64,000 nt of DNA from Euphorbia lathyris (lineage: Eukaryota > Streptophyta > Magnoliopsida > Malpighiales > Euphorbiaceae). Below the pieces are notes generated by a model. It was not told the DNA's origin. It ran no database searches and saw nothing but the letters and a program-made list of their open reading frames with translations. The position numbers and the translations under genes are program-made. The DNA lies in the NCBI RefSeq assembly GCF_963576675.1, contig NC_088918.1, positions 62,451,001-62,515,000 of the forward strand. Reading direction: 5' to 3'. Shown one piece after another: positions 44,333-57,362 of this stretch. Every line of letters begins with the position of its first letter. The first letter of the stretch is position 1.

Positions 44333-45041
44333 AAATTGTCGAACTATGACGGCAATTTTCGTCTGAAAATTGCCTAATTTTGTCATTAAATGTCGTAAGA
44401 CGGAATTTGAGATGGAACAAAACTGTGGTTATATCCGTCAAAGCAGATTTCACATACATTTTTCGTAACTTTGACGGGTGATGAAATTCCGTCAAGTGGA
44501 AATGGAAATCGAGACGTAAATAAACGTCAGGGCATCCTTACGTTATTCAGTGACGTTTTCATGTCACAACATTAGGACGGAATACAAAGACGAAAATAAA
44601 TGTCAGAATTTTTATTACATCTAAAGCGACATTTATTTGTGAGAATTATCAAATTAAATTAGATGAAAATCTCGTTATGAATTGAAATTCTGCCGAAATT
44701 TCATCGCAGTATACTATTTATGTTTTTCTATACTAAATAATGCATTTAACATAATTTAAACTTCAAAATATACAAATATAATACCATTACAAAATTAGGT
44801 TATAGTTGTGTATTATTCTAGTAATCTAAATTTTTTTTTTTTGATACTATGCAAATTAGCTCCCAAAACGCTTAGACACGCATGTATTTGTTCCATACTG
44901 CCTGCCATGTTTAACAGCACACATATTGTTCCTTTGCAAAACAGATAAATAGATCAATTTGTGAATAATCCTCATAATAGTGAATATATTAAATATTTCT
45001 ATCACAGCATTCTATCACAGTTTGACAATTTTTTAGTAGTA
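44333..45041. mobile_element. CACTA-like non-autonomous element (tentative)
   Basis: The left terminus CACTACTAGAAAATTGTCG is a classic plant CACTA end. Repeated subterminal GACGGAA/CGTCA words follow. The proposed right end, CAATTTTTTAGTAGTAG near 45040, is an imperfect inverse. No 3-bp duplication could be fixed and there is no transposase. Confidence 0.5.
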
Positions 45042-46850
45042 GTTTTGTTAAGGAATAAAATTTTATATAAAATGATAAGTTTATCTTGTTATATCATTAA
45101 TTAATTTACCTATATATCATTTATTAAGCTTTATATATTATTATATTAATTCCTACCAAAAAAAATATATTATTATATTAATACAAGTATAGAAATAAAA
45201 TTAGTAATGTAATTATATTATTAATTTTTTTTACTAAAAAATTATATTATTATTTACTGTATGTTTTAATTAAAAGTAGATAATAAAATAAATTTACTCT
45301 TCTATCTATCAATAAATTAATATATTAGAAAATTAATTTGTTATATAATACATTATAATTGAAAAATCAAGGATCATGAAATCACACACTAGTTACTTTA
45401 AAATATTATATTTAAAGTACCATGAAATTAGTACAAATTTAGGAGAGATTAATCCACCTAATTATGAAATTCAAAATATTTACATCCCATGCAATTGTAG
45501 GACATGGTACTATTGCTCTGTTACCAAAATTTCAATCATTTTTTTAAAATACATTTCATTTCTATAATAATTTAGCAGTGGATATCACTTTAAATTTGTG
45601 AATTCAATTAATATTTTAGTATATAATATTTATTATTTATATTATGAATATAATATTATACTTTTAGCAATTATCTCTTTTATATGAAGCTTGGAAATAT
45701 ATTTTTCACACTTACCAAATAATTTTATTTGTAATTGGGTTACAATTGATTTTGTGTTTTCCAATATAATTGGAAGGTTGTCCGTGTGGTGTACGTAGTT
45801 AAGGGATTAAAATGGGAATTAATCTTGGAATGGTGGATGAGTTAATTAGGAACCAAACAAAAGTATGAGATGATACACTTAATATCGTTCTTGAGATTAT
45901 AAGCCAACATAGAGAAGAACATACAATCCTTTTTAATTATTTCCTTTCACTTGTAATATGAATAGGATACGATGCATGCATGTGTCCGCACAATTCTTGT
46001 TTGCATTCATATATATTACAATCAAAATTGTTTTTTGAGAAAACCTAATAAATCTGCCCTGTCCAATATTTTATGATTTGTTTGCACTTCATATCAAGAT
46101 TGATCAAACTGGGTTATGATGACTCAAGGAAAGTACGTCTTTGCCAGAAAACGGTTCGCCGATGCTCGAAGTATGATACAAAGATGATTAGCGTGAGGTT
46201 GGTACACCATCTCACTCCAATGTCTAAGTTTGCGGAGTATATGATATAAACTTCTCCTTAGATTCTACAGAAAACCGCTTCTTAGTAGTGGACGTATTTT
46301 AGGTAGTTAGTAACATGCCTGAATTGGGATTCCTTAATCTTAGGTGGTGTTGAAGGGTCCTGACCTGAAGAGGATTCAGAGAGTCGTCCCATTGATCCAC
46401 GTTTCTTGAGTGATGTTATTCCAGTTTAGTTTATTTTGACGGTCCTCCTCGATCCAGGTATCCGTGATAACTTAACATGAGGACACGTGTATACTGATAT
46501 CACAAAGTATTATGTTCCTCTGTATATATCGTGATGGCTATAATGGTTATATATATATTAACTAAGCTACAATAACCCATGGTTAATTTCAATTAACCGA
46601 TCCTAGTTTAACTAAACAAACATTAATGCCTCTCAATCTGGACAATGTAAATTGAATAAGTCTAACATACATACCATTTCTGAAAAAAAAAATCTAATGT
46701 CGATGATTTTGTGAGAATATCAGCTAATCCATGTATTGTCTTCATTGCCATAAAACCAATTGAACTAAAAGTTTAAGTTGATAGTTAAAGCCTCATAATA
46801 GCTTTTATTATTATTTCTGACATACTCCTCATGTGAATGGCCCCATGTTT
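45042..46850. other. AT-rich intergenic DNA
   Basis: No gene seen. A less AT-rich block at 46110-46500 looks like an eroded repeat but matches nothing else in the window. Confidence 0.5.
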
Positions 46851-46854
46851 GAAG

Positions 46855-47208
46855 TGTTGCGGAAACAACCAACAATTTGAAACCTAAAGTATAAAACTAA
46901 TAGAGAAAACACCAAAATTTAACGAGATTCTGCAAATATTGCCTATATCCTCGGACACTATTGAATAAATATTTCACTAATGAGCAAAATAGTAGTACAA
47001 TGGAGAAAGAAAGAGGAAACAACTTAGCCTTAGAATTAGAGGATGCAAGTTTTGTGATGTTTTTAGCTTAATAAAGCTCAAAGCCCAATATATAGTCTTA
47101 GAAAAGCTTTAATGAGCTAAACTTTTTCCAATGTGGGATAACAAGTTAATATACATCTTATTTTCCTCTTCTTTCCTAAGGAATCCAAAAGATAGTCATT
47201 TTCTATCA
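46855..47208 (-). repeat. 3' LTR of a minus-strand copia fragment
   Basis: On the minus strand it follows a polypurine stretch (CCAAGGTGGAGA) and starts TGATAGAAAATGACTATC; it ends GTTTCCGCAACA. About 354 bp. A TATA-like word ATATAT lies near 47090. Confidence 0.65.
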
Positions 47209-47895
47209 TCTCCACCTTGGCGATATTCCAAGAAACCCCAACCGAACTATCTCTTTATCATTTTCCATATTCAGTAATTTCTCCAAAATGCAACTTCAAG
47301 TAGTGAGGACAGTAATCAAGTCCAAACAATATTGAAACTTGATTGATGTCACAACTTTTGTTGTCGTATTCACGAGATTTTCAACGGTCGGAATCTTCTG
47401 AAACTGTATTTGACTCGCTTCAAGAATTTCCCTTACAAAATGATAACGGGCATCGATATGCTTCGTCCTTGCATGATAGATTTGGTTCTTTGCTGAATAA
47501 ATAGCATTCTAACCGTCGCAATTCACTTTGACATGCTTTTGACCAACTCCCAAATCTTTCAGCAAGTCTTGAAGCCAAATTGCCTCCTTAACAACCTTTA
47601 TAACTGCCATATACTCTACCTCCATCGTAGATAAAACAACTATTGGCTGTAATGTAGACCTCCAACTAACTAGTGTCTTTTCCATAGTTAACAAATAACC
47701 ACTAGTTGACTGTTAGTTATCTAAATCACCAGCATAGTCATAATCACAATATCCAACTATATATTTGCTGACTTTCTCATCTTCCTCAAACCTCAAACCA
47801 ACATCCATAATATGTTGGATATATAGTAGAATCTATTTCACAGCTTGTCAATGTCCTTTACCAGGATTATGCATATACTTTCTCACAACTCTAAC
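47209..47895 (-). pseudogene. Copia pol 3' fragment (RNase H)
   Basis: Minus-strand frames read YMHNPGKGH, IVGYCDYDYAGDLDN, STSGYL, VVLSTMEVEYMA and HARTKHIDARYHFVREI, the copia RNase H and C-terminal pattern. Stops interrupt it (for example after DLDN and CDG). It abuts another copia fragment in opposite orientation near 47895. Confidence 0.85.
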
Positions 47896-50800
47896 TAATG
47901 AATCAATTGAGTTAGAGGTATCTCCCTCGTCTATTAAAATGCCATCCCACACACCAACATCTAGAGAACTTGTTATTGATGAGTCGATTCATTTGGGGTT
48001 CGGATCTATGATGCAACAAATGTTTGTATCTATTTCTAAGAATAGACTGAGAAGACATATACGTCCATCGGTGAGGTATAAAAATTAAGTTTCATACACA
48101 CTCATTATTGCAAGTGAGGTGGAGTCAGATGGTGATCCAATTTCCTACAATGAGGTTATTAATTCAGTTGATTTTGACAAATGGTTGGTGTCTATGAAAG
48201 AACAAAGTGAATCACATCATCAAAATGGCATATAGAATTTAGTTTTGGCACCCAAACGCAAGAAGATAGATTGCTGCAAATGGGTGTATAAAAAGAAAGA
48301 ATGTATTTCTGTTGTGGACGAGACATGCTACAAGGTAAGACTTATGGCACATGGGTCCGACCAAGTTGCTGGGGGTTATTTCCATGATGTTTTCTCACCT
48401 GTAGTAAAGCATACAAGAATTTGTGCTTTATTGGCTCTTATTGTTATGATGACTTAAATTGGATGTTAAGGCAGCTTTCCTTCATAGAGAGTTGGAGGAG
48501 AAGATCTATATGCAGCAATCTAAGGGGTTTGAGATTGAAGGAAAAGAACATCATGTATTCCTATTGAAGAAATCTCTATATAGACTAAAGTAGTTGTCGA
48601 GGCAATAGTACAAGAGGTTTGATTTTTTTATGTTGTCATATGGTTACTCGAGATCACATTATAATAGTTATGTTCATCTAATAAAGATAAAGATTCCTTC
48701 ATCTATTGGTTTTTTATATGTTGATGATATACTGATAGCTTGCAAAGATAAATCTGAAATTTGTAAGCCAAAAAATCTGTTAAATGGTGAATTTGGGATG
48801 AAAGACTTACGTGGAGCTAAGAGAATCTTGAGAATGGGAATTTTCAAGATTAGAACAGCTAGTAAGTTGTACCTTAATCAAGAAACATATATCGAGAAAG
48901 TCCTTAAGAGGTTTAGCATTATGAATGCAAAATTGGTGTCTACTCCATTGACAACCCATTTCAAGCTCTTTGCTACGATGTCACCAAAATCTGGAGAAAA
49001 AGAGGATTACATGGCATGTGTCCCATATTGTAACGCGTTTGGTAGCATGATGTATGATATGGTGTTTACTGATTCGAGCTATTTAGCACAGGGTAATATT
49101 CCTATTACATGTAGGTCATGATTCATAATATATTAAAATGGAAGTCCATGTATCAATCCATATAGAGAAATATGGGTTAATATATTATATTCGCTTAAAC
49201 TTAAAAGAGGAAAGTAACTAAAAATTATTTGTTGAGAGTTTTGATTATTGAAAACTGAATTACGTAAGAAATAATAAATCACATAGTCTAAGGATAAAAT
49301 AGACTAATATGATAAAGACACATGGAATAAGCTAAACAGGCAGAGCATCGAGTAATATATGATCGAATGGGTATTTTCATTCAAGAACAAGCAAGATATT
49401 CAAACAATCATTCTTTCTACATCTGTATGGTCAAGGAATCTAGTTATAACATTAAAACTATATCTATATGCATTATAGTAAACAACATTCATATTAGCAT
49501 AGTGAACAATATATTTATAATCTCTTATCAAACATATGATCTATCTAGCATTTTAAGTCGATATCTCTATCCAAACTTATGTTAAACATCCTAGGCAGAA
49601 CTCTATATTGATAATCATTTTCTCAAAGTAACAACCAATAAGCAAGGAGTGTTAATGGCCGAATAACACAGAATTAATACACAACCTAAGAATACTATTT
49701 AAGTAAATACCTAAACAAATATAAACCTTACCCAACTTCGCGTTTGATGCTTACTCTATATAAATGGACCTACTCACTCTTCATGATAATGAAATCATGA
49801 AAAACAAGTAAATCACACAAGCCCATATTCGTAGAATATAAAGAAGAGGTTAAAAGCTCCAAAGAATGATAATGGTGGAAATAAAAATTAACTATTATAA
49901 AAATGTACTAGAAATATTCTTCAGGATGGAAGTGGAATATATGCCCCAAAGGATCCAGAATGATTCCTTAAATAGGCCACCTCCTAAAAAAAGTAAACCT
50001 TTTCCATTAACCAAAAGGGTAGAATGTACCGAGAATGCCCACAGCAGAAAGAATTTTTACTGCAAAAATAAAATTATTAAACATATAGGAATCCTACGTG
50101 GTACCACCACACCTATTACATTGTCCTCGTGTTCCTTTGTTCCCTATTTACACAACTGTCTCTGTATGCCTCATTTTCCTGCCCAAACTTGTCCAATTTC
50201 GTTTGAAACACTTTTTTTTTATCTTGTTTGGGCCTACAAAAGTAGAAAGAAACATAATAATAAGCCCACTTATATTGGCCTGATGATATTGAATTACAAG
50301 TTTGCACAACCTAATTTGGTAGTACTTTTAGCATAGATTGATTCACATCATGTACTCGTCCTTATTTATCTCAAGTAGTTAGTGTGGTTAGCCAGTATAT
50401 GTCTTGTCTTGGAAAAGCTCACTAGGAAGCGATGAAGTGGATATTGAGGCCCATGCGTGGAACTTCTCATTATTGCCTTGAATATCGAAGATCTTCTATT
50501 GTTCAGTTGGCTATTATGATTGTTACTATATATGTATAAGATTTGGATAAGAGGAGATCATTGACAAGTTATACCTTTACCCTTGGTGATATAACTATCA
50601 CTTGGAAGGCTTTTATGTAGCCTAGAATTGTGTTGTCAACAACAGAGACAAAGTACGTGACATTGTCTAAAGCCATTAAAAAAAGCAATATGGTTGAATT
50701 TTTTTCTTGCTGAACTTCAATAAATGAAATGTTGTGTATGTCAATTGTGATAATGAACTCGTTATACATTTAACAAAAGATCAAATGTTTCATGACAGAA

Positions 50801-51035
50801 CAAAACATATTGACATACAATATCATTTTGTTCGGTAAATTGTGAGTGGGGGGAAATGTTGGTGAAGAAGATTAGTAATTTTGAAAATCTGGGTGACATG
50901 TTAACTAAAAATGTACATTCTACCAAGTTTGAGTTGTGTAACGAGTTGGTAGGACTTGTAGCAAAATGTTTGTGGCCCTAAGGAGCACGAAGAGAGGAGG
51001 GGTAATTTGGAATGAAATAGTTAAGGAGGGGATTG
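47896..51035 (+). pseudogene. Copia pol fragment on the plus strand, interrupted
   Basis: It starts in the linker before RT (SYNEVINSVDFDKWLVSMKE), continues with RT (CKWVYKKK, DVFSPVVKHTRI, FLYVDDILIA at about 48705-48735) and, after an interruption (about 49089-50376), the RNase H part (VSVVSQYMSCLGKAH, IVLSTTETKYVTLSKAI). Many stops and shifts occur. It ends in purine-rich GGAGGGGA before an LTR start. Confidence 0.8.
49089..50376. other. 1.2-1.3-kb insertion in the copia RT/RNase H region
   Basis: Pol homology stops after SSYLAQ and resumes at VSVVSQYM. The intervening DNA has no homology to pol. It has TATA-like words on both strands (TATATAAA near 49755; CTATTTAAGG minus near 49975) and could be a solo LTR, but no duplication or paired end was found. 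Confidence 0.5.
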
Positions 51036-51249
51036 TTAATGTTAAGTATTAATTCATTATTATTAATTAATTATGCGTGATAGTTTGATTTTTAATACTA
51101 TGAGAAAGCTTGATTTTTTTTCATAGTGTAGGAAAGCATACTATTTTGTAAAGCATCCTTTAGGAATAGCTGAGAATATAAATGAGTATTGTGTTTTCAT
51201 TAATCCATTAAGGCCTGTAGATAAGCATGTAAAGTTTGATTTACATCAT
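51036..51249 (+). repeat. Partial 3' LTR of the plus-strand copia fragment
   Basis: Starts TGTTAATGTTAAGTATTAAT right after the polypurine tract. It is cut by a MULE-type MITE at about 51250, so the rest is not traced. Confidence 0.55.
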
Positions 51250-51765
51250 AATTGATAGCAACTTTATCCCTAATGTGTGCAGCCAAAAGCAACTTTACCC
51301 TTGTTGCCAAGTAGGGTCAATTTCATACGTTAATATAAAACACATATATTTTGTTACTTATTCTGCACCAATTGCATATCAGTTGGTTTTAAAAAAAATA
51401 AAAAAATTTATATTTTTTGTGATTTAATAATAGAATTGGAGATTAATATTTATAAATTCGGTGAAATATTTGAATTTTTTTGTCTAAAAAATATTTTTTT
51501 ATTTTTTTTTATTTTTTTAACGTCTACTCATTTGTTTGTGATCTCTTACTAATGATTGATAAAATGACGCACATGTGAAGTGTAGATGACAAGATTCATG
51601 ACTGAGAAAACAGTTTGATAAATTATTTCTTATATTTACCCAACTTGTTAATGTTAAGGGTAAATTGATCTTGTGTGTCAATGTTATGGGTAAAGTTGCA
51701 TCATTTTACACGTTAGAGGGTAAAAGTGCTCCTAGTTGTAAACGTTAGGGGCATTTTTTGCATTG
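51250..51765. mobile_element. Decayed MULE-type MITE, family of 4064-4655
   Basis: The arms carry AGCAACTTTACCC and its inverse GGGTAAA-TTG with GTTAGGGG and TTTTTTGCA words in the same order as the reference copy. The left end is incomplete. Confidence 0.7.
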
Positions 51766-53818
51766 TTGGGTTTTTTTTAAGATAAAAATAGAAGAAATAA
51801 AAATAGTGGGAACAATAAAATCAAAGGAGTTATATATTCACTTTAGTTATATTTTATTATTTTGGTTTTTTTTTTTTTGTTGGTTGTTGTTTAAACCATA
51901 ACAACATTCTTTACTAATGCAATTTCATTAAGCAAATCTTTACATGTTCACATATTTCTTTAGAACAGCTAGGCCTAATTAAGAAAGTTGGTAAGGTTAT
52001 AAGAGAACATATGAATCTTTACTCCTTTGTTAGTCTAAATGAGGGATGCGCAAGAGCTTGAGCAAAATCTCCTGAAACATAACGCAGTAAGATAGTTTCA
52101 AAACAATTTGCTTAATTTAATATATACATATGTATATGTGTAACATTTAGACACAAAGTTACATGAATGGATATATGCAAACCATCATTAGTCATAATAA
52201 TCAATCGAGTTGTGGCATCATCAAGTCATCCAACAGTAAATAATTAACCGAGATCTAGACGGTCCTGAATTTCTTTGATTCTACAAACAGAAAAAGAAGC
52301 TCCACCAATTTGCAGAGCTAAAAGAAATATAGTCATAAGGCATAAGTACGCCTGAATTTAATCATTATTTTGTTTTTCAAAATAAAAGACTAACTTCACT
52401 GCCTATTTAAGGTTGTAATCTGCACCTATCCAACTCTTCAAATAGTCATAAAATAGACTCATCACAGACTTAGAGAGAGAGAGAGAGAGGAGAGAGAGAG
52501 AAAGAAAAAAATAGATGAAAGACGATGAAGGAAGAAGATGAAAAATTGGAGGGATAGGGGGTGAAGGAGAGAAAGAGATAATATAACACCTGACTTTTAA
52601 AAGGCATATATTACTCATCACCCACATAAATGCGTCTCATGGATTGCTAATCAAACCCAAAACTAAATCATTAAATTCTAAGGTCAAAAGTAACAATTAA
52701 AATTCTAAATAAATTATTCCAAACTAATGAGTAGGTCACCAAAACACATCACACATGTATAAAAATACAAAATAATAGATTATCCCATTTATGGCATTTC
52801 ATAACTCATACAATAATTGCATACATGTTTTTATTTTAATTTTTTAATTAATTTAGGGCCCTACTTGCCAAGTAGAAGTATAGCCAATGGTCCATCTATC
52901 GATCCAAACTATCACAATCTCATCACAATATATATCGACAACACATGATACCACTCCCCGCCAGGTATTCTCGCACCACCTCAGTGCGTAGCAAAATCAG
53001 CACAAAGTATCTTGCATCCTAAGATACTCCGATACTAGCCTCAAGGGCAAGTGCCTAGCAATTGTATCACAATTCAATCATATATACCAACATCACAAAA
53101 TGACCATTGGGTATAAATCCACTATGACAAGCTATTAATTAACCATTGTTCTCTATTCATCATGTTCTTCCCCCAGCACAATCAATATCAGACAACCAAG
53201 CACCGTATTATTACACATGTCCATAATATTCATAATTCATATATCGGCTCACACCAACATCATAAAAATCTTAAACAATCAATTAACACAACACGTCGGA
53301 GTCCATTCAATTTCAAGATCATTGTATTCATCAATGTTAATTAAATACTAAAAAAAAATGTATAAGAACACAATAATCAAATAAATATATATCGACTATC
53401 ACTTACCTGGAATCCACGTAACCCCAATGAAACACTAAGTCCCAACCGACCGTTAAATGTCTACTTCTTACAAATCGCCAAATAGATACTATCAATATTG
53501 TAACCTTTTATGTATTATCAAATTGTTATTTACCATAATAGATATAGTTGTTAGATTATGAATATTTCTTTTCTTAACTAAATATATGCGTCCAATGGTT
53601 TAGACTAATTTCTGTAGAATCTTATTTGATCAATTGGACACAACAATCTATATCCATCTAGACAGATTATTTTCCATATAACTGGAATATAAGAAAAAAA
53701 AATTGATGCAGTAACCAAAACTCACCTCACCTAAAAAGTAATCCAAAATAGGAAATAATTATATAAAGATGACTATCTATAAAAACATTTAAACCACTGG
53801 GTAACGGCATATATATTT
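51766..53818. other. AT-rich intergenic DNA
   Basis: No gene recognised. A short (GA)n tract lies at about 52470-52505. Confidence 0.5.
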
Positions 53819-54785
53819 CTTTTTGTTCAACAATATAATTTGGTAAAACTTAAGTTACTTTTATTGATTATAAGATGTCCTTATATACACATTTACAAGT
53901 AACTTTAGATCCTATTTTTAAGGGATTAGATCCTGTTTTTAAAGGATAGAACTAATCCAATACATTGAGTATATTTAATCTAAAATACAATCATAAATAT
54001 CTTAACGCCCCCTCTTCATTGTGAAACAACTAATCCCATCTTGGAAAGAAAAGTAGTAAGTTGCGGTGCAGATAAAGGTTTGGTGAAGGCTTCGGCTAGT
54101 TGAAGCTTGGTAGATATGTGAGGAGTAGAAAGTAAACCTGATAAAAGGTGCTCACGAACAAGATGGCAATCTATGTCCAAATGTTTGGTGCGCTCGTGAA
54201 AACCCGGATTTGAAGCAATATGTATGGCGGCTTCATTATCACAATGAAGTGGAATTGGATAAGAAATAGGAATGTGAAAAACATTTAATAAATAAGATAT
54301 CCATTTGAGCTCGCAAGTGGTACTAGCCATACTACGATACTCAGCCTTCGCCGATGATCAACTAACAGTTTGTTGCTTTTTGGCTTCCATGAAATAAGAG
54401 AATCTCCTAAAAAGATGCAATAACCGCTAATAGATCGTCGACTTTCTTTACAAAGCCCCCAATCGGCGTCACAAAAGCCAGTTAACTTAAAAATGTTAAC
54501 AGAACTATAAAACAAACCATAATGTATCGAACCTTTAAGGTATCGAAGTAGGTATAAGATTGCGTCCATGTGGTGTGAACAAGGACTATGCATAAATTGA
54601 CTGAGTTGTTGAACAACGTCCATGTTCAACAATATAATTTGGTAAAACTTAACTTACTTTTATCGATTATAAGATGTCCTTATATACACATTTACAAGTA
54701 ACTTCTAGATTCTATTTTTAAGGGATAGAACTAATCTAATACATTAAGTCTATTTAATCTAAAATACAATCATAAATATCTTAAT
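53819..54785 (-). mobile_element. Internally deleted copia element between short direct repeats
   Basis: Two direct repeats (53819-54004 and 54615-54785) both start TGTTCAACAATATAATTTGG and carry AATACAATCATAAATATCTT. They flank about 610 bp of minus-strand pol: LLRYLKGSIHYGLFY, GFCDADWG, SGYCIFLGDSLISW and SKLQLAEAFTKPL. RT and everything upstream are missing; the 5' repeat joins pol directly. One frameshift separates two frames near 54330. Confidence 0.75.
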
Positions 54786-55026
54786 ACTTTTTTTAATAAA
54801 AATTAGGTCAAAGAGGATGGTAATAATTACTTGGAACCAACAATCTAGAAATATCCATAAACAAATTCAAAAGACTTCATCTAGCATACCATAAATTTAT
54901 ATATAGAGAGATTATATTAAAACATAGACATTGAAGAAGAAAAAAACTCTATTAATAGATGATTAATTGCATAAAACAATAAGGTCTATACCTGGTGGAA
55001 GATTGACGGCTGCTGCAAAAGATAAT

Positions 55027-56229
55027 GGGTTAATACACATATTTGCCCTCGTGTTTTCTCGGAAAAACACATATGCCCCTGTGTCAAATAAACCCACTAA
55101 AATCTCCTTGTACTTGTCACAACCCTACAGATATACCCCACACTAACGGAATGATGATTTGGCACAAACGCCGTTCCACGTGGAACGCCACGTCATGCCA
55201 CGTCAACTGCCAACAAATTAAAATGAATCCTACGTGGCAAAGTAAAAAGGGTTAATACACATATTTGCCCTCGTGTTTTCTCGGAAAAACACATATGCCC
55301 CTGTATTAAATAAATCCACTAAAATCTCCTTGTACTTGTTAATAAGTTATCATGCCACGTCCCTTTTTTAAAAATTTAAATAATTAAAAATATGTCTACA
55401 TGGCAGTTCATATAAGTAGCAGAAATTAGAATGACTCTCTCTCTCTTTCTTTCGACTCTCTCTCGTTCTTTCGACTTCCTAGGAGAACTAAAAGAACCCT
55501 TCGACTCCTCTCTCTCTATCGCAGCGCTTCTTCTTCTCATGGATTGACAAAAAAACGAGTGTGAAACCCTATCTTCTTCTGGTTTATTCGACGCAATGGA
55601 GAGTGAATAGTTACTCTGCAGTGGAGTGAACAGTGGATTTATGAAAAACGAGTGCGAAACCCTATCTTCTTCTCCTTGGATTTATGAAAATATTACAGCA
55701 GTTGCTACATTTGAAAAAGTTGTTATAAGCAAATAGAGAATTGAGAACTAACATGGATGAAATATTATGCTTATAAATCCAGGACGATTTAGAGGCTTTA
55801 GGGCAAATTTTTGCACTGCTTCCTCTTCCAATTCTTCAGCAGCAGCACCACCAATTTTCAGCCTTTTTACCATTTCCAAAGCGACATCTACATTTCAAAT
55901 GCTGATAACTTATTAACAAGTACAAAGAGATTTTAGTGGGTTTATTTGATACAGGGGCATATGTGTTTTTCCGAGAAAACACGAGGGCAAATATGTGTAT
56001 TAACCCTTTTTTACTTTGCCACGTAGGATTCATTTTAATTTGTTGGCAGTTGACGTGGCATGACGTGGCGTTCCACGTGGAACGGCGTTTGTGCCAAATC
56101 ATCATTCCGTTAGTGTGGGGTATATCTGTAGGGTTGTGACAAGTACAAGGAGATTTTAGTGGGTTTATTTGACACAGGGGCATATGTGTTTTTCCGAGAA
56201 AACACGAGGGCAAATATGTGTATTAACCC
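55027..56229. mobile_element. MULE with 335-bp arms and stacked terminal repeats
   Basis: Perfect 9-bp target duplication AAAGATAAT (55018-55026 and 56230-56238). Each arm holds two tandem copies of the terminus GGGTTAATACACATATTTGC: an outer 222-bp copy and an inner copy of about 102 bp (55249-55350 and 55905-56006). The arms are nearly perfect inverse matches. The unique core (55351-55904) has CT-rich leader-like DNA, a duplicated AACGAGTG-GAAACCCTATC segment and a short open minus-strand frame. No transposase. Confidence 0.93.
55748..55894 (-). pseudogene. Possible captured exon inside the MULE
   Basis: A minus-strand open segment of about 48 codons reads NVDVALEMVKRLKIGG, AAAEELEEEAVQKF and ALKPLNRPGFISIIFHPC before TAG. 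A TTTGAAATGTAG acceptor-like sequence precedes it and GTTAGT, a donor-like sequence, overlaps its end. The mix of residues looks like real protein, not repeat. I do not recognise the source gene. Confidence 0.4.
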
Positions 56230-56410
56230 AAAGATAATAGTCTAATAAGGTTTCTTTCGTTTCTCTTTTCTCTTTTCTTTCTTTTCTTGTGTTTTTTTAT
56301 TTATATTATTTATTGGGATGCACTATTGGTCTATCCATAAATAATGAATACTGTCAGTTTCAAAAATATATTTAGTTTGGTCCACTTAATTAATATCTTC
56401 ATTGTTAATT

Positions 56411-57352
56411 TGGTAAATTCTAAAAAAATCCTCGTGGTTTCATGTATTTCAAAAAAAAAATCATGTGGTTTGTTTTTTTTTAAAAATACTGTTTTATACG
56501 CCGTTATCCAAAAAACGGAAAATGGCTTAACATCGTTAGTTTGGATGATGTGGCAAGGGGTAAAACGGGAAAAACCAATTTTTTTATTTCTCTCTCTCTC
56601 TCTTCTTCTTCTTCTTCTTCTTCTTCTTCCATTAATAAGGAGAATAAATTATTTTTCTTTCTCCATCTTTCGTCTCTCTCCTTCTTCCATGGTTTTTCTT
56701 CATCCATGGTTTTTCTTCTTCTCTTCTATTCTGTGTTTCTTCTACTTCTTCTTCTTCTTCCTTTTTTCTTCATCTTCTTCTTCCTCCTCTCTTCTCTTCT
56801 TCTTCTTCCTTTTTTCTTCTTCTTCCTCCTTTCTTTTCTTCTTCCTCTTCTTCTTCCTCTCTCTTCTCTTCTTCTTCTTCTTTTCTTCTATTTTTTTTTA
56901 ATTTCCAGAATTCTGGAAAATTTCCAGAATTCTGAAAAACGTCTGGATTTTCCAGACGTTCAATGTCTGGAAAATCCAGACATGATGAACGTCTGGATTT
57001 CAGACGTTCGGAAATTTCCAGATAGAATTCTGGAAATTTCAAAATTAAAAAAAAAAATAGAAGAAGAAAAAAAGAAGAAGAGAGGAGAGGAGGAAGAAGA
57101 AGAAGAAGAAGAAGAAGAAGAAGAAGAAGAAGAAGAAGAAGAAAGGAAGAAGAAGAAAAAAGAAAAATAAAAAATAGGTTTTTCCCATTTTACCCTTTGC
57201 CACGTCATCCAAACTAACGATGTTAAGCCATTTTCCGTTTTTCGGGTAACGGCGTATAACACAGTTCTTTTTTTTTTAAAAAAACAAATCACATGAGTTT
57301 TTTTTTCTTTTGAAATACATGAAACCACATGGGATTTTTTTGGAATTTACCC
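56411..57352. mobile_element. Palindromic MULE-type MITE with (TTC)n and (GAA)n arms
   Basis: Flanked by TTGTTAATT (56402-56410 and 57353-57361). The arms of about 170 bp share GGTAAATTC, GTGGTTTCATGTATTTCAAA, GGCTTAACATCGTTAGTTTG and TTTTACCC inverted. Inside, a CTT-rich block (56580-56895) faces a GAA-rich block (57055-57165) around a centre of repeated TTCCAGAATTCTGGAAA and GTCTGGA-TTTCCAGAC palindromes. Almost the whole 942 bp can fold on itself. Confidence 0.88.
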
Positions 57353-57362
57353 TTGTTAATTT

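Noticed and set aside
53827..54790. Tandem repeat of a host gene
   Set aside because: The intervening DNA is copia pol, so the direct repeats are better read as LTRs.
56344..57328. Several 90-209-codon frames on both strands
   Set aside because: They are translations of (TTC)n and (GAA)n blocks inside a palindromic MITE.
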